Shown here piece by piece: positions 1 through 10,856 of a stretch of 64,000 nt of DNA; the stretch's first letter is position 1; each line of letters starts with the position of its first letter. Both the position numbers and the translations under genes were made by a program. The notes below the pieces were generated by a model. The model was given only the letters and a program-made list of their open reading frames with translations, was not told where the DNA came from and did no database searches. The DNA lies in assembly GCF_001267925.1 (NCBI RefSeq), contig NZ_CP011409.1, forward strand, positions 2,046,001 to 2,110,000, written 5' to 3'. The DNA comes from Herbaspirillum hiltneri N3 (lineage in GTDB: Bacteria; Pseudomonadota; Gammaproteobacteria; Burkholderiales; Burkholderiaceae_D).

Positions 1-276
1 GCGCCGTCGGCCGAGTTGCGGCCCGACCAGAAAGACCAGGATTCGCTGCCGCCGTATGAAGTGCTCGACGCCATCATGCAGATGTACATGGAAGAGAACC
101 TCAGCATCGGCGAGATCGAGCGGGCCGGTTACCAGAAGGACGATATCGAGCGCATCACGCGCCTGATCAAGATCAACGAATACAAGCGGCGCCAGGCTCC
201 GGTCGGTATCCGGGTCACGCACAGAGCGTTCGGCCGTGATTGGCGATATCCGATTACATCAAGATTCCGCGAATAA
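1..276 (+). CDS. nadE: NAD+ synthetase, C-terminal end (partial)
   Basis: The gene enters from the left edge and only its last 91 codons are present. The fragment contains the SLPPYEVLDAI segment and the closing VTHRAFGRDWRYPI segment, which are typical of the C-terminal part of glutamine-dependent NAD+ synthetase. The family makes NAD+ from deamido-NAD+ and ATP, using glutamine or ammonia. The gene ends about 100 bases before a PII gene on the same strand; nadE-glnB adjacency is usual in betaproteobacteria. The start and the synthetase P-loop are outside the window. Confidence 0.9.
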   Translation, partial: APSAELRPDQKDQDSLPPYEVLDAIMQMYMEENLSIGEIERAGYQKDDIERITRLIKINEYKRRQAPVGIRVTHRAFGRDWRYPITSRFRE

Positions 277-304
277 TATTACGTCGTGCCGCGCTCATAA
301 TTAA

Positions 305-712
<408 letters not shown>

Positions 713-732
713 CACCGTGAAGGGGGGATCGC

Positions 733-1881
733 ATGTCGGAGCAGCTTCGGTGGTTGTTTCGAATTCTTCCGATCTTGCTGTTCATGTGTTTGTTCTCCCC
801 CGCACATGCCGGCGCCGGCGTCTCCGATACCCGCATCCTGCTCGGGCAATCGGCCGGCATGTCCGGCCCCACGGCGCAATACGCGCGCCAGGCGCTGAAC
901 GGCGCCAAAATCTATTTCGACAAAATCAACCAGCAAGGCGGCGTCCACGGCAGGCGTATTGAGCTGCTCACCCGCGACGACCAGTACACGGCGTCTCTCG
1001 CCGCCTACAACACGCGACAACTGATAGAGCGGGACGGGGTGTTCGCCCTGTTCGGATTCGTCGGCTGGCCGGCCAGCCAGGCGGGGCTGCAGATCGCTTC
1101 GCGGGCACGTGTTCCTTTCTTCGCGCCTTTCACCGGCGGCGCGCTCCAGCCATCTTTCAACCGCCATCTGTTTTCGATTCGCGCCAGTTATGCGGACGAA
1201 TATGCCCGTTTCCTGCGCAACATGAACTGGCTCGGCACGCGCAAGCTGGTGCTGCTGTATCAGCAAGACCAGTATGGCGTGTCGCTCAAGCAGGACCTGG
1301 AAAACCACGCACGGCGCGAAGCCATCGAGCTGACCAGCATCGGCATCAGCCACGGCGGGATCAATCTGGCGCCGCTGATCGAGAAGACGCTGGCCGTGCA
1401 TGCCGACGTCGTCATGCTGGTGAGTGCCGACTACCAGGTCAACGCGCGCCTCGTGCGCGGCTTGCGCGACGATGGATTCCTCGGCCAATTCTTCGCCGTG
1501 TCTTTCGTCGGCAACAAGCAATTGGCCGGCGAACTGGGCGAACTGGCGCACGGCCTCCTGGTTACGCAAGTGGTGCCGTTGCCGTGGCGGATGTCGATGC
1601 CGCTGGTCGCCGAGTATCGCAAGCGCGTGGCTGAAGCCGGCCGCGAAGAACTCTCCGTCACCGGCCTGGAAGGCTATATTGCCGCGCGCGTGCTGGTGGA
1701 AGGGCTGAAACGGGCAGGGCGCAATCTCACGCGCGAGCGCCTGATCCGTGCGCTCGAAAGCATCAACGCGCGCAACTATGACGGCGGCGGCTATGCCGTC
1801 AATTTCTCCTCCACCCGGCATCAAGGGTCGATGTACGTGGATATCGCGACTATGACCAAGGACGCCCGTTTCATGAACTGA
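733..1881 (+). CDS. ABC transporter periplasmic binding protein (branched-chain amino acid type)
   Basis: 382 residues with an N-terminal signal peptide: a basic start, a hydrophobic stretch at about residues 10-25, and cleavage near SPAHAGA. The rest matches the periplasmic binding protein type 1 fold (Peripla_BP_6): an early ILLGQSAGMSGP segment, a central FSIRASYADEYAR segment and a C-terminal YVDIA region. Such proteins bind amino acids or amides, or act as sensor ligand-binding proteins. No permease or ATPase genes are adjacent, so it is an orphan binding protein. It starts 20 bases after glnB and could be cotranscribed with it. The ligand cannot be told from the sequence. Confidence 0.8.
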   Translation: MSEQLRWLFRILPILLFMCLFSPAHAGAGVSDTRILLGQSAGMSGPTAQYARQALNGAKIYFDKINQQGGVHGRRIELLTRDDQYTASLAAYNTRQLIERDGVFALFGFVGWPASQAGLQIASRARVPFFAPFTGGALQPSFNRHLFSIRASYADEYARFLRNMNWLGTRKLVLLYQQDQYGVSLKQDLENHARREAIELTSIGISHGGINLAPLIEKTLAVHADVVMLVSADYQVNARLVRGLRDDGFLGQFFAVSFVGNKQLAGELGELAHGLLVTQVVPLPWRMSMPLVAEYRKRVAEAGREELSVTGLEGYIAARVLVEGLKRAGRNLTRERLIRALESINARNYDGGGYAVNFSSTRHQGSMYVDIATMTKDARFMN

Positions 1882-1938
1882 GGCCGTCAATTCAGGGAAA
1901 TCCCTGTTTTCACGATTGCCATCGCATTTGGTTTAAAA

Positions 1939-1958
1939 TACTGTATATATGTACAGTA
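1939..1958. promoter_or_regulatory. LexA (SOS) box upstream of the radical SAM gene
   Basis: The core CTGTATATATGTACAG (1941-1956) fits the CTG-N10-CAG LexA operator, and the flanking TA extends the palindrome to 20 bases with one mismatched pair. It lies 25 bases upstream of the start codon of the PA0069-family radical SAM gene, where bound repressor would block transcription. Confidence 0.8.
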
Positions 1959-1982
1959 TTCAAATGCGGAGGCAATGACCCC

Positions 1983-3173
1983 ATGAGCAAGTCCGGTTAC
2001 CGCAAAGTACCGTTGCAAATCACGCAAGTGCGCGAGAGCGAAGGCGAGACATTCACGCGCGTGTTCGATGCGCGCAAGGGCCGTGGCGCGGTCAGCAATA
2101 TGCAGGGACGCTATGAAGTGGAACAACGCGTCGGTTTCGACGACGGCTGGGGCGTGCCTGAACCGGAGAATGGAGAAACGGACGAAGGCGGCGAACCTGC
2201 GGCCCTGCGCACCATCATCACCGAAGAAACCGCCAGGACCATCATCAGCCGCAACAAGTCGCCCGACCTGCCTTTCAATGCGTCGCTCAATCCGTATCGC
2301 GGCTGCGAGCACGGATGCGTGTACTGCTTCGCGCGGCCCACGCACGCCTATCTCGGCCTGTCGCCGGGGCTGGATTTCGAGAGCAGGATTTTTGCCAAGA
2401 CCAACGCACCGGAATTGCTGCTGCGCGAGCTGGCGAAGCCGTCCTATCTGCCCGAGACGATTACCGTCGGCATCAATACCGACGCCTATCAGCCATGTGA
2501 GCGAGAACTGCAGATCACGCGGCGCGTGTTGCAGATACTGAGCGACTGCCGTCATCCGGCGGCGCTGATCACCAAATCTTCGCTGATCGAACGCGACATC
2601 GATATCCTGGCGCCGATGGCCGCGCGGCGCCAGATGATTGCCGCCGTCACCATCGCCACGCTCGACCCGGCGCTGGCGCGCAAGCTGGAGCCGCGTGCGG
2701 CCACGCCGACGCGCCGCCTGCGGGTAATCCGCACGCTGGCTGAAGCGGGCATTCCGGTCAGCGTCAGCGTTGCGCCGGTGATTCCCTTCATCAACGAGCC
2801 GGAGCTGGAAGACATCGTCGCGGCTGCCGCAGAGGCCGGCGCGCGCCGCGCCGGTTACACCGTGCTGCGCTTGCCATGGGAGGTGAATCCGCTGTTCCAG
2901 CAATGGCTGCAGACCTACTTTCCGGAGCGGGCGAACCGTGTCATGAACCGCATCCGCGAAATGCGCGGCGGCAAGGACAACGACTCCGATTTCGCCACGC
3001 GCATGCGCGGTGAAGGCGTGTGGGCGGAGCTGATACGCCAGCGTTTTGAAAAGGCCGTGCAGCGCAGCGGCATGCATCAGCACGGCTGGTTCGACATGCT
3101 CGACGCCTCGCAATTCGTGGCGCCCGCCCGGCCGGCGAGAGCGTCCCCGTCCGGCCAGTTCAATCTGTTCTGA
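1983..3173 (+). CDS. PA0069-family radical SAM protein
   Basis: 396 residues. At about residues 110-120 it has the radical SAM cluster motif C-x3-C-x2-C in CEHGCVYCFARP, which binds a 4Fe-4S cluster and SAM. The protein resembles the spore photoproduct lyase-like group (COG1533), including the DAYQPCERELQITR segment. The reaction and substrate of this group are unknown. A GGAGG ribosome-binding site lies about 10 bases before the ATG. The LexA box immediately upstream suggests induction by DNA damage, which fits a repair role; that role is inference. The next gene runs convergently. Confidence 0.85.
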   Translation: MSKSGYRKVPLQITQVRESEGETFTRVFDARKGRGAVSNMQGRYEVEQRVGFDDGWGVPEPENGETDEGGEPAALRTIITEETARTIISRNKSPDLPFNASLNPYRGCEHGCVYCFARPTHAYLGLSPGLDFESRIFAKTNAPELLLRELAKPSYLPETITVGINTDAYQPCERELQITRRVLQILSDCRHPAALITKSSLIERDIDILAPMAARRQMIAAVTIATLDPALARKLEPRAATPTRRLRVIRTLAEAGIPVSVSVAPVIPFINEPELEDIVAAAAEAGARRAGYTVLRLPWEVNPLFQQWLQTYFPERANRVMNRIREMRGGKDNDSDFATRMRGEGVWAELIRQRFEKAVQRSGMHQHGWFDMLDASQFVAPARPARASPSGQFNLF

Positions 3174-3206
3174 CCGGCCGGGGCGGGGCGCTTCCCCGCG
3201 ATGGTC

Positions 3207-4220
3207 TTACTTCTCGCTGTCCAGATGCGCCATCGAATGCGCGGCATAGCGATCGCCCGCCGCGGCATTGGCCGGAATTGCTTCTTCGATGCGCGCCAGA
3301 TCCTGTGCCGTCAGCGTCAGCTTGAGCGCGCCCAGCGATTCCGTCAGGCGTTCCGGGCGGCGTGCGCCGACCAGCGGCACGATATCGCTGCCTTGCGCCA
3401 GTACCCAGGCAATCGCCACTTGCGCCGGTGTGGCCTCTTTGTCGGCGGCGACACGGCGCAGCACGTCGATCAGCGACAGGTTATGCGCCAGGTTGTCGCC
3501 CGAGAAGCGCGGGCTGTGCGCGCGGAAATCGTTCGCCGCCAGCTTGCGCGCCGGATCCCAATGACCGCTGATGAGGCCGCGCGACAGTACGCCGTAAGCG
3601 GTGATGCCGATGCCCAGTTCGCGGCAGGTCGGCAGGATATCTTTTTCGATGCCGCGCGAGATCAGTGAATACTCGATCTGCAAATCGGTGATTGGATGCA
3701 CTGCGTGAGCACGGCGCAGGGTGTCCGCGCCGACTTCCGACAAGCCGATGTGACGCACCCGGCCAGCCTTGATTTCGTCGGCGATGGCGCCCACGGTGTC
3801 TTCGATCGGCACGGATGGATCGAGGCGCGCCGGACGGTAGATGTCGATATGGTCGGTGCCCAGACGGCGCAAGGTATAAGCCAGGGAATTCTTGACCGCC
3901 GCCGGACGGTTGTCCATGCCGACCCAGTTGCCGCCGGCGTCGCGCATGGCGCCGAATTTCACGCTCAGAAGGACCTTGTCGCGGCTGCCGGCTCCGGCGC
4001 CGCCTTTGCTACGCAAGGCGTCGCGGATCAGCATTTCATTGTGACCCATGCCGTAGAAATCGCCGGTATCGAGCAGCGTGACGCCGGCGTCCAGCGCGGC
4101 ATGGATGGTGTCGACGCCGGCTTGTTCGTCGGCCGGGCCGTACAGATCCGACATGCCCATGCAGCCGAGGCCGAGGGCCGACGAGGATAGGCCGTCGCGG
4201 CCGAGTATGCGTTGTTCCAT
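3207..4220 (-). CDS. Aldo/keto reductase
   Basis: 337 residues with the aldo/keto reductase TIM-barrel pattern: an N-terminal LGLGCMGMSDLYGP segment, the catalytic Asp and Tyr in DTGDFYGMGHNE, and the catalytic Lys in SVKFGAMRD. Where many members have a Tyr-Gln-His motif, this protein reads DIYRPARLDP, so the active-site His is replaced, as in the YakC/AKR13-like groups. It would reduce an aldehyde or ketone with NADPH in the cytoplasm. It is transcribed away from a LysR gene, with an inverted repeat between them, so LysR control is likely. The physiological substrate is unknown. Confidence 0.88.
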   Translation of the reverse strand: MEQRILGRDGLSSSALGLGCMGMSDLYGPADEQAGVDTIHAALDAGVTLLDTGDFYGMGHNEMLIRDALRSKGGAGAGSRDKVLLSVKFGAMRDAGGNWVGMDNRPAAVKNSLAYTLRRLGTDHIDIYRPARLDPSVPIEDTVGAIADEIKAGRVRHIGLSEVGADTLRRAHAVHPITDLQIEYSLISRGIEKDILPTCRELGIGITAYGVLSRGLISGHWDPARKLAANDFRAHSPRFSGDNLAHNLSLIDVLRRVAADKEATPAQVAIAWVLAQGSDIVPLVGARRPERLTESLGALKLTLTAQDLARIEEAIPANAAAGDRYAAHSMAHLDSEK

Positions 4221-4317
4221 GATGATTCCTTCCAGTCGAAAAGTGAGGGGCGCCAGCCGGAGAGAGGGCGACAGCAGCCATTCCTTGGCGCATGGTGATA
4301 TTATTGGACTTGTTTAA

Positions 4318-4357
4318 TTTCGAATAAATGGCGTTAAAATGATTTCTTTATTCGAAA
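4318..4357. promoter_or_regulatory. Inverted repeat between aldo/keto reductase and LysR genes
   Basis: TTTCGAATAAA (4318-4328) and TTTATTCGAAA (4347-4357) form a perfect 11-base inverted repeat separated by 18 bases. The site sits 17 bases before the LysR start, in the intergenic region shared by the divergent genes. It is a good candidate for the LysR operator. Confidence 0.6.
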
Positions 4358-4373
4358 ATAATTAATTATCAAT

Positions 4374-5261
4374 ATGGATCGCTTGCAGGCAATGGAAGTA
4401 TTCGTGCGCGTCGCCGAACTGGGCAGCTTCAGCAAGACTGCCGAGCAGATGGGCTTGCCTGCGGCGACCGTGACCAACGCCATCCAGGCGGTGGAAAAGC
4501 GCGTCGGCGTGCGCTTGCTGCAGCGGACCACGCGCAAGGTCACGCTGACCGACGACGGCGCGGCTTACCTTGAGCGTTGCCAGCGCTTGCTGGCGGAATT
4601 CCAGGATGTCGAGAACCTGTTCGACAACGAACAGCCGCAGGGCGTGGTGCGTGTCGACCTGCCCGAAAGGCTGGCGCACAAGAACGTCATTCCGCGCCTG
4701 CCGGAGTTCTTCGCGCGTTATCCGGACATCAGCGTCAAACTCAATGCCAGCGATCGCTTCGTCGACCTGATCGGCGAAGGCGTCGACTGCGTGGTGCGGG
4801 TCGGCCTCCTCAGCGATTCAACGCTGATTGCGCGCAGCATCGGCGCGATGGAGCAGATCACTTGCGCTTCCAAGGCCTACCTCGATCGCCACGGCCGGCC
4901 GCGTACGCTGGCGGAGCTGGGGCAGCACGTGATGATCAATTATTTTTCCAGCCGCACCGGCCGCGAGCTGCCGTGGGAGTACATGCAGAACGGCGAGCTG
5001 AAGACGTTGAAGCTGCGTGGCCAGGTATCGGTCGCGAGCTCCGAGGCTTATATGGCGTGTTGCCTGGCGGGACTGGGATTGGTGCAGGCGCCTTTGCTGG
5101 GCGCGGAGGACTTGCTGGCGCAGGGCATGATTGAAGAAGTGCTGCCGGAGTTCAAGCCGCCGCCGTTGCCGGTGGCGATCGTGTACTCGCACAATCGCCA
5201 TCTGTCGCCGCGTGTGCGGGTGTTCGTCGACTGGCTTGCCGAGATACTGAAAATTCGTTGA
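4374..5261 (+). CDS. LysR-family transcriptional regulator
   Basis: 295 residues, the usual LysR length. The N-terminal winged helix-turn-helix (residues 1-60) includes FSKTAEQMGLPAATVTNAIQ and the LLQRTTRKVTLTDDGAAYLERC segment. The remainder is the LysR substrate-binding domain of the subgroup with a DCVVRVGLLSDSTLIAR segment. It is divergent from an aldo/keto reductase gene, the classical arrangement in which the regulator controls its neighbour and itself. The inducer is unknown. Confidence 0.92.
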   Translation: MDRLQAMEVFVRVAELGSFSKTAEQMGLPAATVTNAIQAVEKRVGVRLLQRTTRKVTLTDDGAAYLERCQRLLAEFQDVENLFDNEQPQGVVRVDLPERLAHKNVIPRLPEFFARYPDISVKLNASDRFVDLIGEGVDCVVRVGLLSDSTLIARSIGAMEQITCASKAYLDRHGRPRTLAELGQHVMINYFSSRTGRELPWEYMQNGELKTLKLRGQVSVASSEAYMACCLAGLGLVQAPLLGAEDLLAQGMIEEVLPEFKPPPLPVAIVYSHNRHLSPRVRVFVDWLAEILKIR

Positions 5262-5267
5262 TCAGTG

Positions 5268-5921
5268 CTAGCGCGCCGCCGGTGCGCTCGATTGCAGCAA
5301 CACGATCAGCGCCCCCGAGCCGCCATCGGCCGGTTGCGCCTGGCAAAAGGCGATGACTTCGTCCTTCTGCGCCAGCCAGTTGCGCACTTTCTGTTTCAGC
5401 ACCGGCTCCTTGTTGACCGAGCCCAGTCCCTTGCCGTGGATGATGCGTACGCAGCGCTGGCCGCGTCGGCGCGCCTGACGCAGGAATTCTCCGAGCGCTT
5501 CGCGTGCTTCGTCGCGGCGCAGGCCGTGCAGGTCGAGCTGGTTCTGGATTGCCCAATGGCCGCGCCGCAATTTGCTGAGCACGTCGCTGCCCACGCCGGG
5601 ACGCGCGAAGCTGAGGTTCTCATCGGTGTCGAGCAGGGTGTCGAAAGTGAATTCGTCGGACAACGATTCCATCAGCGCCGCCTGTTCGTCGGCAATGTGG
5701 TGGCGCGCGATCGGCAACGGTTGCGGCGGAACGAGGGCCGCTTTTTCATTGCTGCGCAGCGGTGCTATCTTGCCGACGCTGGTGCGGAAAATGTCGGCTT
5801 CGGCGCGCAGGCGCTTTTCGTCCTCCAGGCGCTGGCGCTCGGCGGCGAGGCGGGCTTCTTCCTGCGCCTTGAGATCCTTGCGCAATGACTTGAGCGCCGA
5901 AAAATCCTTGATGGTCGCCAT
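5268..5921 (-). CDS. Smr-domain protein (DNA endonuclease SmrA/B type)
   Basis: 217 residues from the ATG that begins MATIKDFSALKSLRKDLK. A charged, probably coiled N-terminal region (residues 1-55) is followed by a linker and a C-terminal Smr domain (about 130-215). The Smr domain shows LDLHGLRRDEAREAL and IIHGKGLGS, the conserved DLHG and HGKG motifs of the MutS2/Smr nicking or RNA-cleaving fold. Proteins of this layout occur alone in proteobacteria (YdaL/SmrB-like); SmrB cleaves mRNA at collided ribosomes. The open frame continues upstream but has no family similarity there. It lies downstream of trxB, separated by a terminator. Confidence 0.85.
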   Translation of the reverse strand: MATIKDFSALKSLRKDLKAQEEARLAAERQRLEDEKRLRAEADIFRTSVGKIAPLRSNEKAALVPPQPLPIARHHIADEQAALMESLSDEFTFDTLLDTDENLSFARPGVGSDVLSKLRRGHWAIQNQLDLHGLRRDEAREALGEFLRQARRRGQRCVRIIHGKGLGSVNKEPVLKQKVRNWLAQKDEVIAFCQAQPADGGSGALIVLLQSSAPAAR

Positions 5922-5952
5922 GATTGTCGAGCCGGTGAGGCCGGTAAGAAAT

Positions 5953-5985
5953 GAAAAAGCCCTCCCGCGATGAAGAGGGAGGGCT
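5953..5985 (-). terminator. Rho-independent terminator of trxB
   Basis: A 9-base stem, AGCCCTCCC (5958-5966) with GGGAGGGCT (5977-5985), is followed on the minus strand by a run of five T residues. It lies 16 bases beyond the trxB stop codon. Confidence 0.85.
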
Positions 5986-6000
5986 GCGATGACAAGCCGC

Positions 6001-7286
<1,286 letters not shown>

Positions 7287-9614
7287 ATGACCAAGACCAG
7301 CCAAGCCTATACCCGCAACACCAAAGCCGCCGAAACTCCGCAGCTGCCGAGCAGGCTGGTGCGCCTCCTGTACGAAGCGCGCTGGCTGGCCATGGCGACC
7401 TTGCTGGTGTATTTGTCGCTGATCCTGCTGACTTATTCGCGCAGCGACCCGGGCTGGTCGGTGGCCAACTCCGTGCCGCACCTGCATAACTGGGGCGGCC
7501 GCGTCGGCGCGTGGATGGCCGATCTGATGCTGTACATCTTCGGCATGTCGACCTGGTGGTGGTGTGTGCTGCTGGGGCATTCCATCTGGCGCAGCTATCG
7601 CCGCATGGCCAACCGCTTCCTGGTGCAGAAAGAAACCGAACCCGAACATCACCAGGAAGGCCTGATCCGCGCCATCGGCTTCGTGTTCCTGCTGGCCGGC
7701 AGCCTCGGCCTCGAATACATGCGCATGTACACCATGAAGGCGCCGATGCCGCGTGCGCCTGGCGGCGTGCTGGGCGAAATGATCGGCAGCGCGGCGCAGA
7801 CCTCGCTCGGTTTCACCGGCGCCACACTGCTGTTGCTGCTGCTGTTCGGGCTGGGCTTCAGCCTGTTCTTCCATGTCTCCTGGCTGGCGGCGGTCGAACG
7901 TATTGGCGGCGCGATTGAAGACGGTATTTTCTGGATCCGCAATTTCTACTCGGCGCGCGAAGACCGCAAGGTCGGCCACGTTGCCGCCGTCAAGCGCGAA
8001 GAGGTCGTGGTGCAGGAGCGCGCCAAGATCGATGAGGCGCCGCCGATCCGCATCGAGCCCCAGGTGGTTGCGGTGCCGAAGTCGGAGCGCATCGAGAAGG
8101 AACGCCAGACCAGCCTGTTCCAGGATATAGACTCCAGTCTGCCGCCGCTGTCGCTGCTGGACGAAGCGCCGCCGGCGCAGCAGACGGTTTCCGTGGAAAC
8201 GCTGGAATTCACCAGTCGCCTGATCGAGAAGAAACTGTCCGACTTCGGCGTCGAAGTCAAAGTGGTCGCGGCGTATCCCGGCCCCGTCATCACCCGCTAC
8301 GAAATCGAACCGGCCACCGGCGTCAAGGGCAGCCAGATCGTCGGCCTGGCGCGCGACCTGGCGCGTTCGCTGTCGCTGACCTCGATCCGCGTGGTGGAAG
8401 TCATCCAGGGCAAGAACTACATGGGCCTGGAGCTGCCCAATCCCAAGCGCCAGATCGTGCGCCTGACCGAAATCCTCGGCTCCAAGGTTTACAACGACAG
8501 CCACTCCACCCTGACCGTCGCGCTCGGCAAGGACATCGCCGGCAATCCGGTGGTGGCGGACCTCGCCAAGATGCCGCACTTGCTGGTCGCGGGCACCACC
8601 GGTTCAGGCAAATCGGTCGGCATCAACGCCACCATCCTGTCGCTGCTGTACAAGTCGACGCCGAAGCAGGTGCGCCTGATCCTGATCGATCCGAAGATGC
8701 TGGAACTGTCGATCTACGAAGGCATCCCGCATCTGCTGGCGCCGGTTGTGACCGACATGCGCCAGGCGGGCCATGCGCTGAATTGGGCCGTGGCCGAGAT
8801 GGAGCGCCGCTACAAGCGCATGTCGAAACTGGGCGTGCGCAACCTGGCTGGCTACAACCAGAAAATCATCGATGCCGACAAGCGCGGCGAGAAGATCCCG
8901 AATCCGTTCAGCCTGACACCGGATGCGCCGGAACCGCTGGAACAGCTCGAAACCATCGTCATCATCATCGACGAACTGGCCGACCTGATGATGGTGGTCG
9001 GCAAGAAGGTGGAAGAGCTGATCGCGCGTATCGCACAAAAGGCGCGCGCCGCCGGCATCCACCTGATCCTGGCGACCCAGCGTCCTTCGGTCGACGTCAT
9101 CACCGGCCTGATCAAGGCCAACGTGCCGACCCGCATTGCCTTCCAAGTCAGCAGCAAGATCGACTCGCGCACGATTCTCGACCAGATGGGCGCGGAAGCG
9201 CTGCTCGGCATGGGCGACATGCTGTACATGCCGCCGGGCACCGGCTTGCCGATTCGCGTCCATGGCGCCTTTGTTTCAGATGAAGAGGTCCATCGCGTGG
9301 TGGATCACCTGAAAGAGCAGGGGGAACCGAATTACATCGAGGGCATCCTAGAAGGAGGCGTTGCCGACGATGCCGATGGTGCAGTCGGCGGCGCTGCGGG
9401 CGGCAGCGAAGGCGATGAGCTCTATGATCAGGCCGTCGCGGTCGTGCTGAAAAATCGCCGGGCCTCGATTTCTCTGGTGCAGCGTCACTTGCGCATCGGC
9501 TATAACCGCGCCGCGCGTCTGCTGGAGCAGATGGAGCAGAGCGGTCTGGTGTCGACGATGCAATCGAACGGCAACCGGGAAATTCTCGTGCCGGCAGGAA
9601 ACACTACAGAGTAA
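7287..9614 (+). CDS. ftsK: DNA translocase FtsK
   Basis: 775 residues. The N-terminal part has several membrane segments (about residues 30-210), followed by a charged linker and the motor. The Walker A motif [10 protein letters not shown] lies near residue 440, the Walker B motif [11 protein letters not shown] near 556, and the C-terminal winged-helix gamma domain occupies the last 65 residues ([27 protein letters not shown]). FtsK pumps chromosome ends across the septum toward KOPS and activates XerCD at dif. The linker is short compared with E. coli FtsK, as is common in betaproteobacteria. lolA starts 11 bases downstream, so they are probably cotranscribed. Confidence 0.97.
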   Translation: MTKTSQAYTRNTKAAETPQLPSRLVRLLYEARWLAMATLLVYLSLILLTYSRSDPGWSVANSVPHLHNWGGRVGAWMADLMLYIFGMSTWWWCVLLGHSIWRSYRRMANRFLVQKETEPEHHQEGLIRAIGFVFLLAGSLGLEYMRMYTMKAPMPRAPGGVLGEMIGSAAQTSLGFTGATLLLLLLFGLGFSLFFHVSWLAAVERIGGAIEDGIFWIRNFYSAREDRKVGHVAAVKREEVVVQERAKIDEAPPIRIEPQVVAVPKSERIEKERQTSLFQDIDSSLPPLSLLDEAPPAQQTVSVETLEFTSRLIEKKLSDFGVEVKVVAAYPGPVITRYEIEPATGVKGSQIVGLARDLARSLSLTSIRVVEVIQGKNYMGLELPNPKRQIVRLTEILGSKVYNDSHSTLTVALGKDIAGNPVVADLAKMPHLLVAGTTGSGKSVGINATILSLLYKSTPKQVRLILIDPKMLELSIYEGIPHLLAPVVTDMRQAGHALNWAVAEMERRYKRMSKLGVRNLAGYNQKIIDADKRGEKIPNPFSLTPDAPEPLEQLETIVIIIDELADLMMVVGKKVEELIARIAQKARAAGIHLILATQRPSVDVITGLIKANVPTRIAFQVSSKIDSRTILDQMGAEALLGMGDMLYMPPGTGLPIRVHGAFVSDEEVHRVVDHLKEQGEPNYIEGILEGGVADDADGAVGGAAGGSEGDELYDQAVAVVLKNRRASISLVQRHLRIGYNRAARLLEQMEQSGLVSTMQSNGNREILVPAGNTTE

Positions 9615-9625
9615 AGACGCACACC

Positions 9626-10291
9626 ATGCAAATAAAAAGACAGGCATCACCTCTTCTGAACAAATGGCATGTTGCCGCGGCGGCGATCGGTCTGAGCGCT
9701 GCGCTGTTTTCGGCGCAGGCTTCGGCGAGCGCGCTGGAGCAGTTCAAGCAGTTCGTCGCGTCGACGCAATCGGCCAAGGGCGAGTTCGTGCAGCGCCTGG
9801 TCAAGACCGACAGCGGCACCGTCAAGGTATCGAACACCTCGAGCGGAACGTTTGTGTTCTCGCGTCCGGGCAAATTCATCTGGACCTACCAGAAGCCGTA
9901 TGAGCAAGTCTTGCAGGCCGATGGCGACAAGCTGTTCATTTACGACAAGGACCTGAACCAGGTCACCACCAAGAAGCTGGGCAACGCGCTCGGTTCGTCG
10001 CCCGCGGCAATCCTCTTCGGCAGCAACGATCTGGAAAAGAATTTCACGCTGAAAGAGGGCGGCGCCAAGGACGGCATGGAATGGCTGGAAGCCACGCCCA
10101 AAACCAAGGACACGACCTTTGACCGGATCGGCATCGGCTTGAAGGACGGCGTACCGCATGCGATGGAACTGCGCGATTCGTTCGGCCAGACCTCGCTGCT
10201 GTCGTTCGCCAATTTCGAGAAGAATCCGCCGCTGAAGGCGACCAGCTTCAGTTTCGTCGTGCCCAAGGGCGCCGACGTCTTCAATCAATAA
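9626..10291 (+). CDS. lolA: Outer membrane lipoprotein carrier protein LolA
   Basis: 221 residues with a signal peptide (basic start, hydrophobic core, cleavage near AQASASA). The mature part begins [19 protein letters not shown] and contains the [19 protein letters not shown] segment typical of LolA. The periplasmic chaperone shuttles lipoproteins from the inner-membrane LolCDE complex to LolB. It follows ftsK closely; the ftsK-lolA-rarA-serS order is widespread. Here an oppositely oriented ferredoxin gene lies between lolA and rarA. Confidence 0.95.
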   Translation: MQIKRQASPLLNKWHVAAAAIGLSAALFSAQASASALEQFKQFVASTQSAKGEFVQRLVKTDSGTVKVSNTSSGTFVFSRPGKFIWTYQKPYEQVLQADGDKLFIYDKDLNQVTTKKLGNALGSSPAAILFGSNDLEKNFTLKEGGAKDGMEWLEATPKTKDTTFDRIGIGLKDGVPHAMELRDSFGQTSLLSFANFEKNPPLKATSFSFVVPKGADVFNQ

Positions 10292-10310
10292 GCGGATGTA
10301 GCGGCAAGGG

Positions 10311-10646
10311 TCAGGTCGACGTCTTGAGCATGCCGATCTTGCCCTCGACCTCGCGCCATTGCGCGTGGTCCGGCATCGGCGCCTGGGCCTGGGTGATCGG
10401 TTTCCAGCCTGGATGTTTGGCCAGCTTGGCGTTCAGTTCGGTGAAATGGCTCAGGCCTTCGGGCAGGTCGGTTTCATTGTAGATGGCGCCGACCGGACAT
10501 TCCGGCACGCACATCGAGCAATCGATGCAGCCGTCCGGATCGATGGCCAGGAAGTTCGGGCCTTCGACGAAACAATCCATCGGACAGACGCTGACGCAGT
10601 CGGTGTATTTGCAGGCGATGCAGGAATCGGTGACGACAAAAGGCAT
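10311..10646 (-). CDS. fdxA: Seven-iron ferredoxin
   Basis: 111 residues from the ATG that begins [17 protein letters not shown]. The N-terminal cysteine cluster, interrupted by a longer spacing ([14 protein letters not shown]), and the second cluster [12 protein letters not shown] are the pattern of FdxA-type 3Fe-4S/4Fe-4S ferredoxins. It is a soluble electron carrier. The open frame extends further upstream, but those residues lack similarity and overlap the rarA leader region. It is transcribed against lolA and divergently from rarA. Confidence 0.93.
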   Translation of the reverse strand: MPFVVTDSCIACKYTDCVSVCPMDCFVEGPNFLAIDPDGCIDCSMCVPECPVGAIYNETDLPEGLSHFTELNAKLAKHPGWKPITQAQAPMPDHAQWREVEGKIGMLKTST

Positions 10647-10856
10647 GAGCAGGAACGCGCCGGTCGCGCGCCGAGTAAGGAATAACGTAAGCAAAAGGGC
10701 AAGTTGCGGATAGAAAGCTTGCCCGGCAACCCGTTCCAACCCGTCCCAATCTGTCCCATCTCGCAAGCCCGGCAGGATTCTAGCATCCCGGTCGATAACC
10801 CGCCGCCGGATCGGTTAGACTGGCAATCCATTTTAATTCCCCAATTTGACCGCTCC

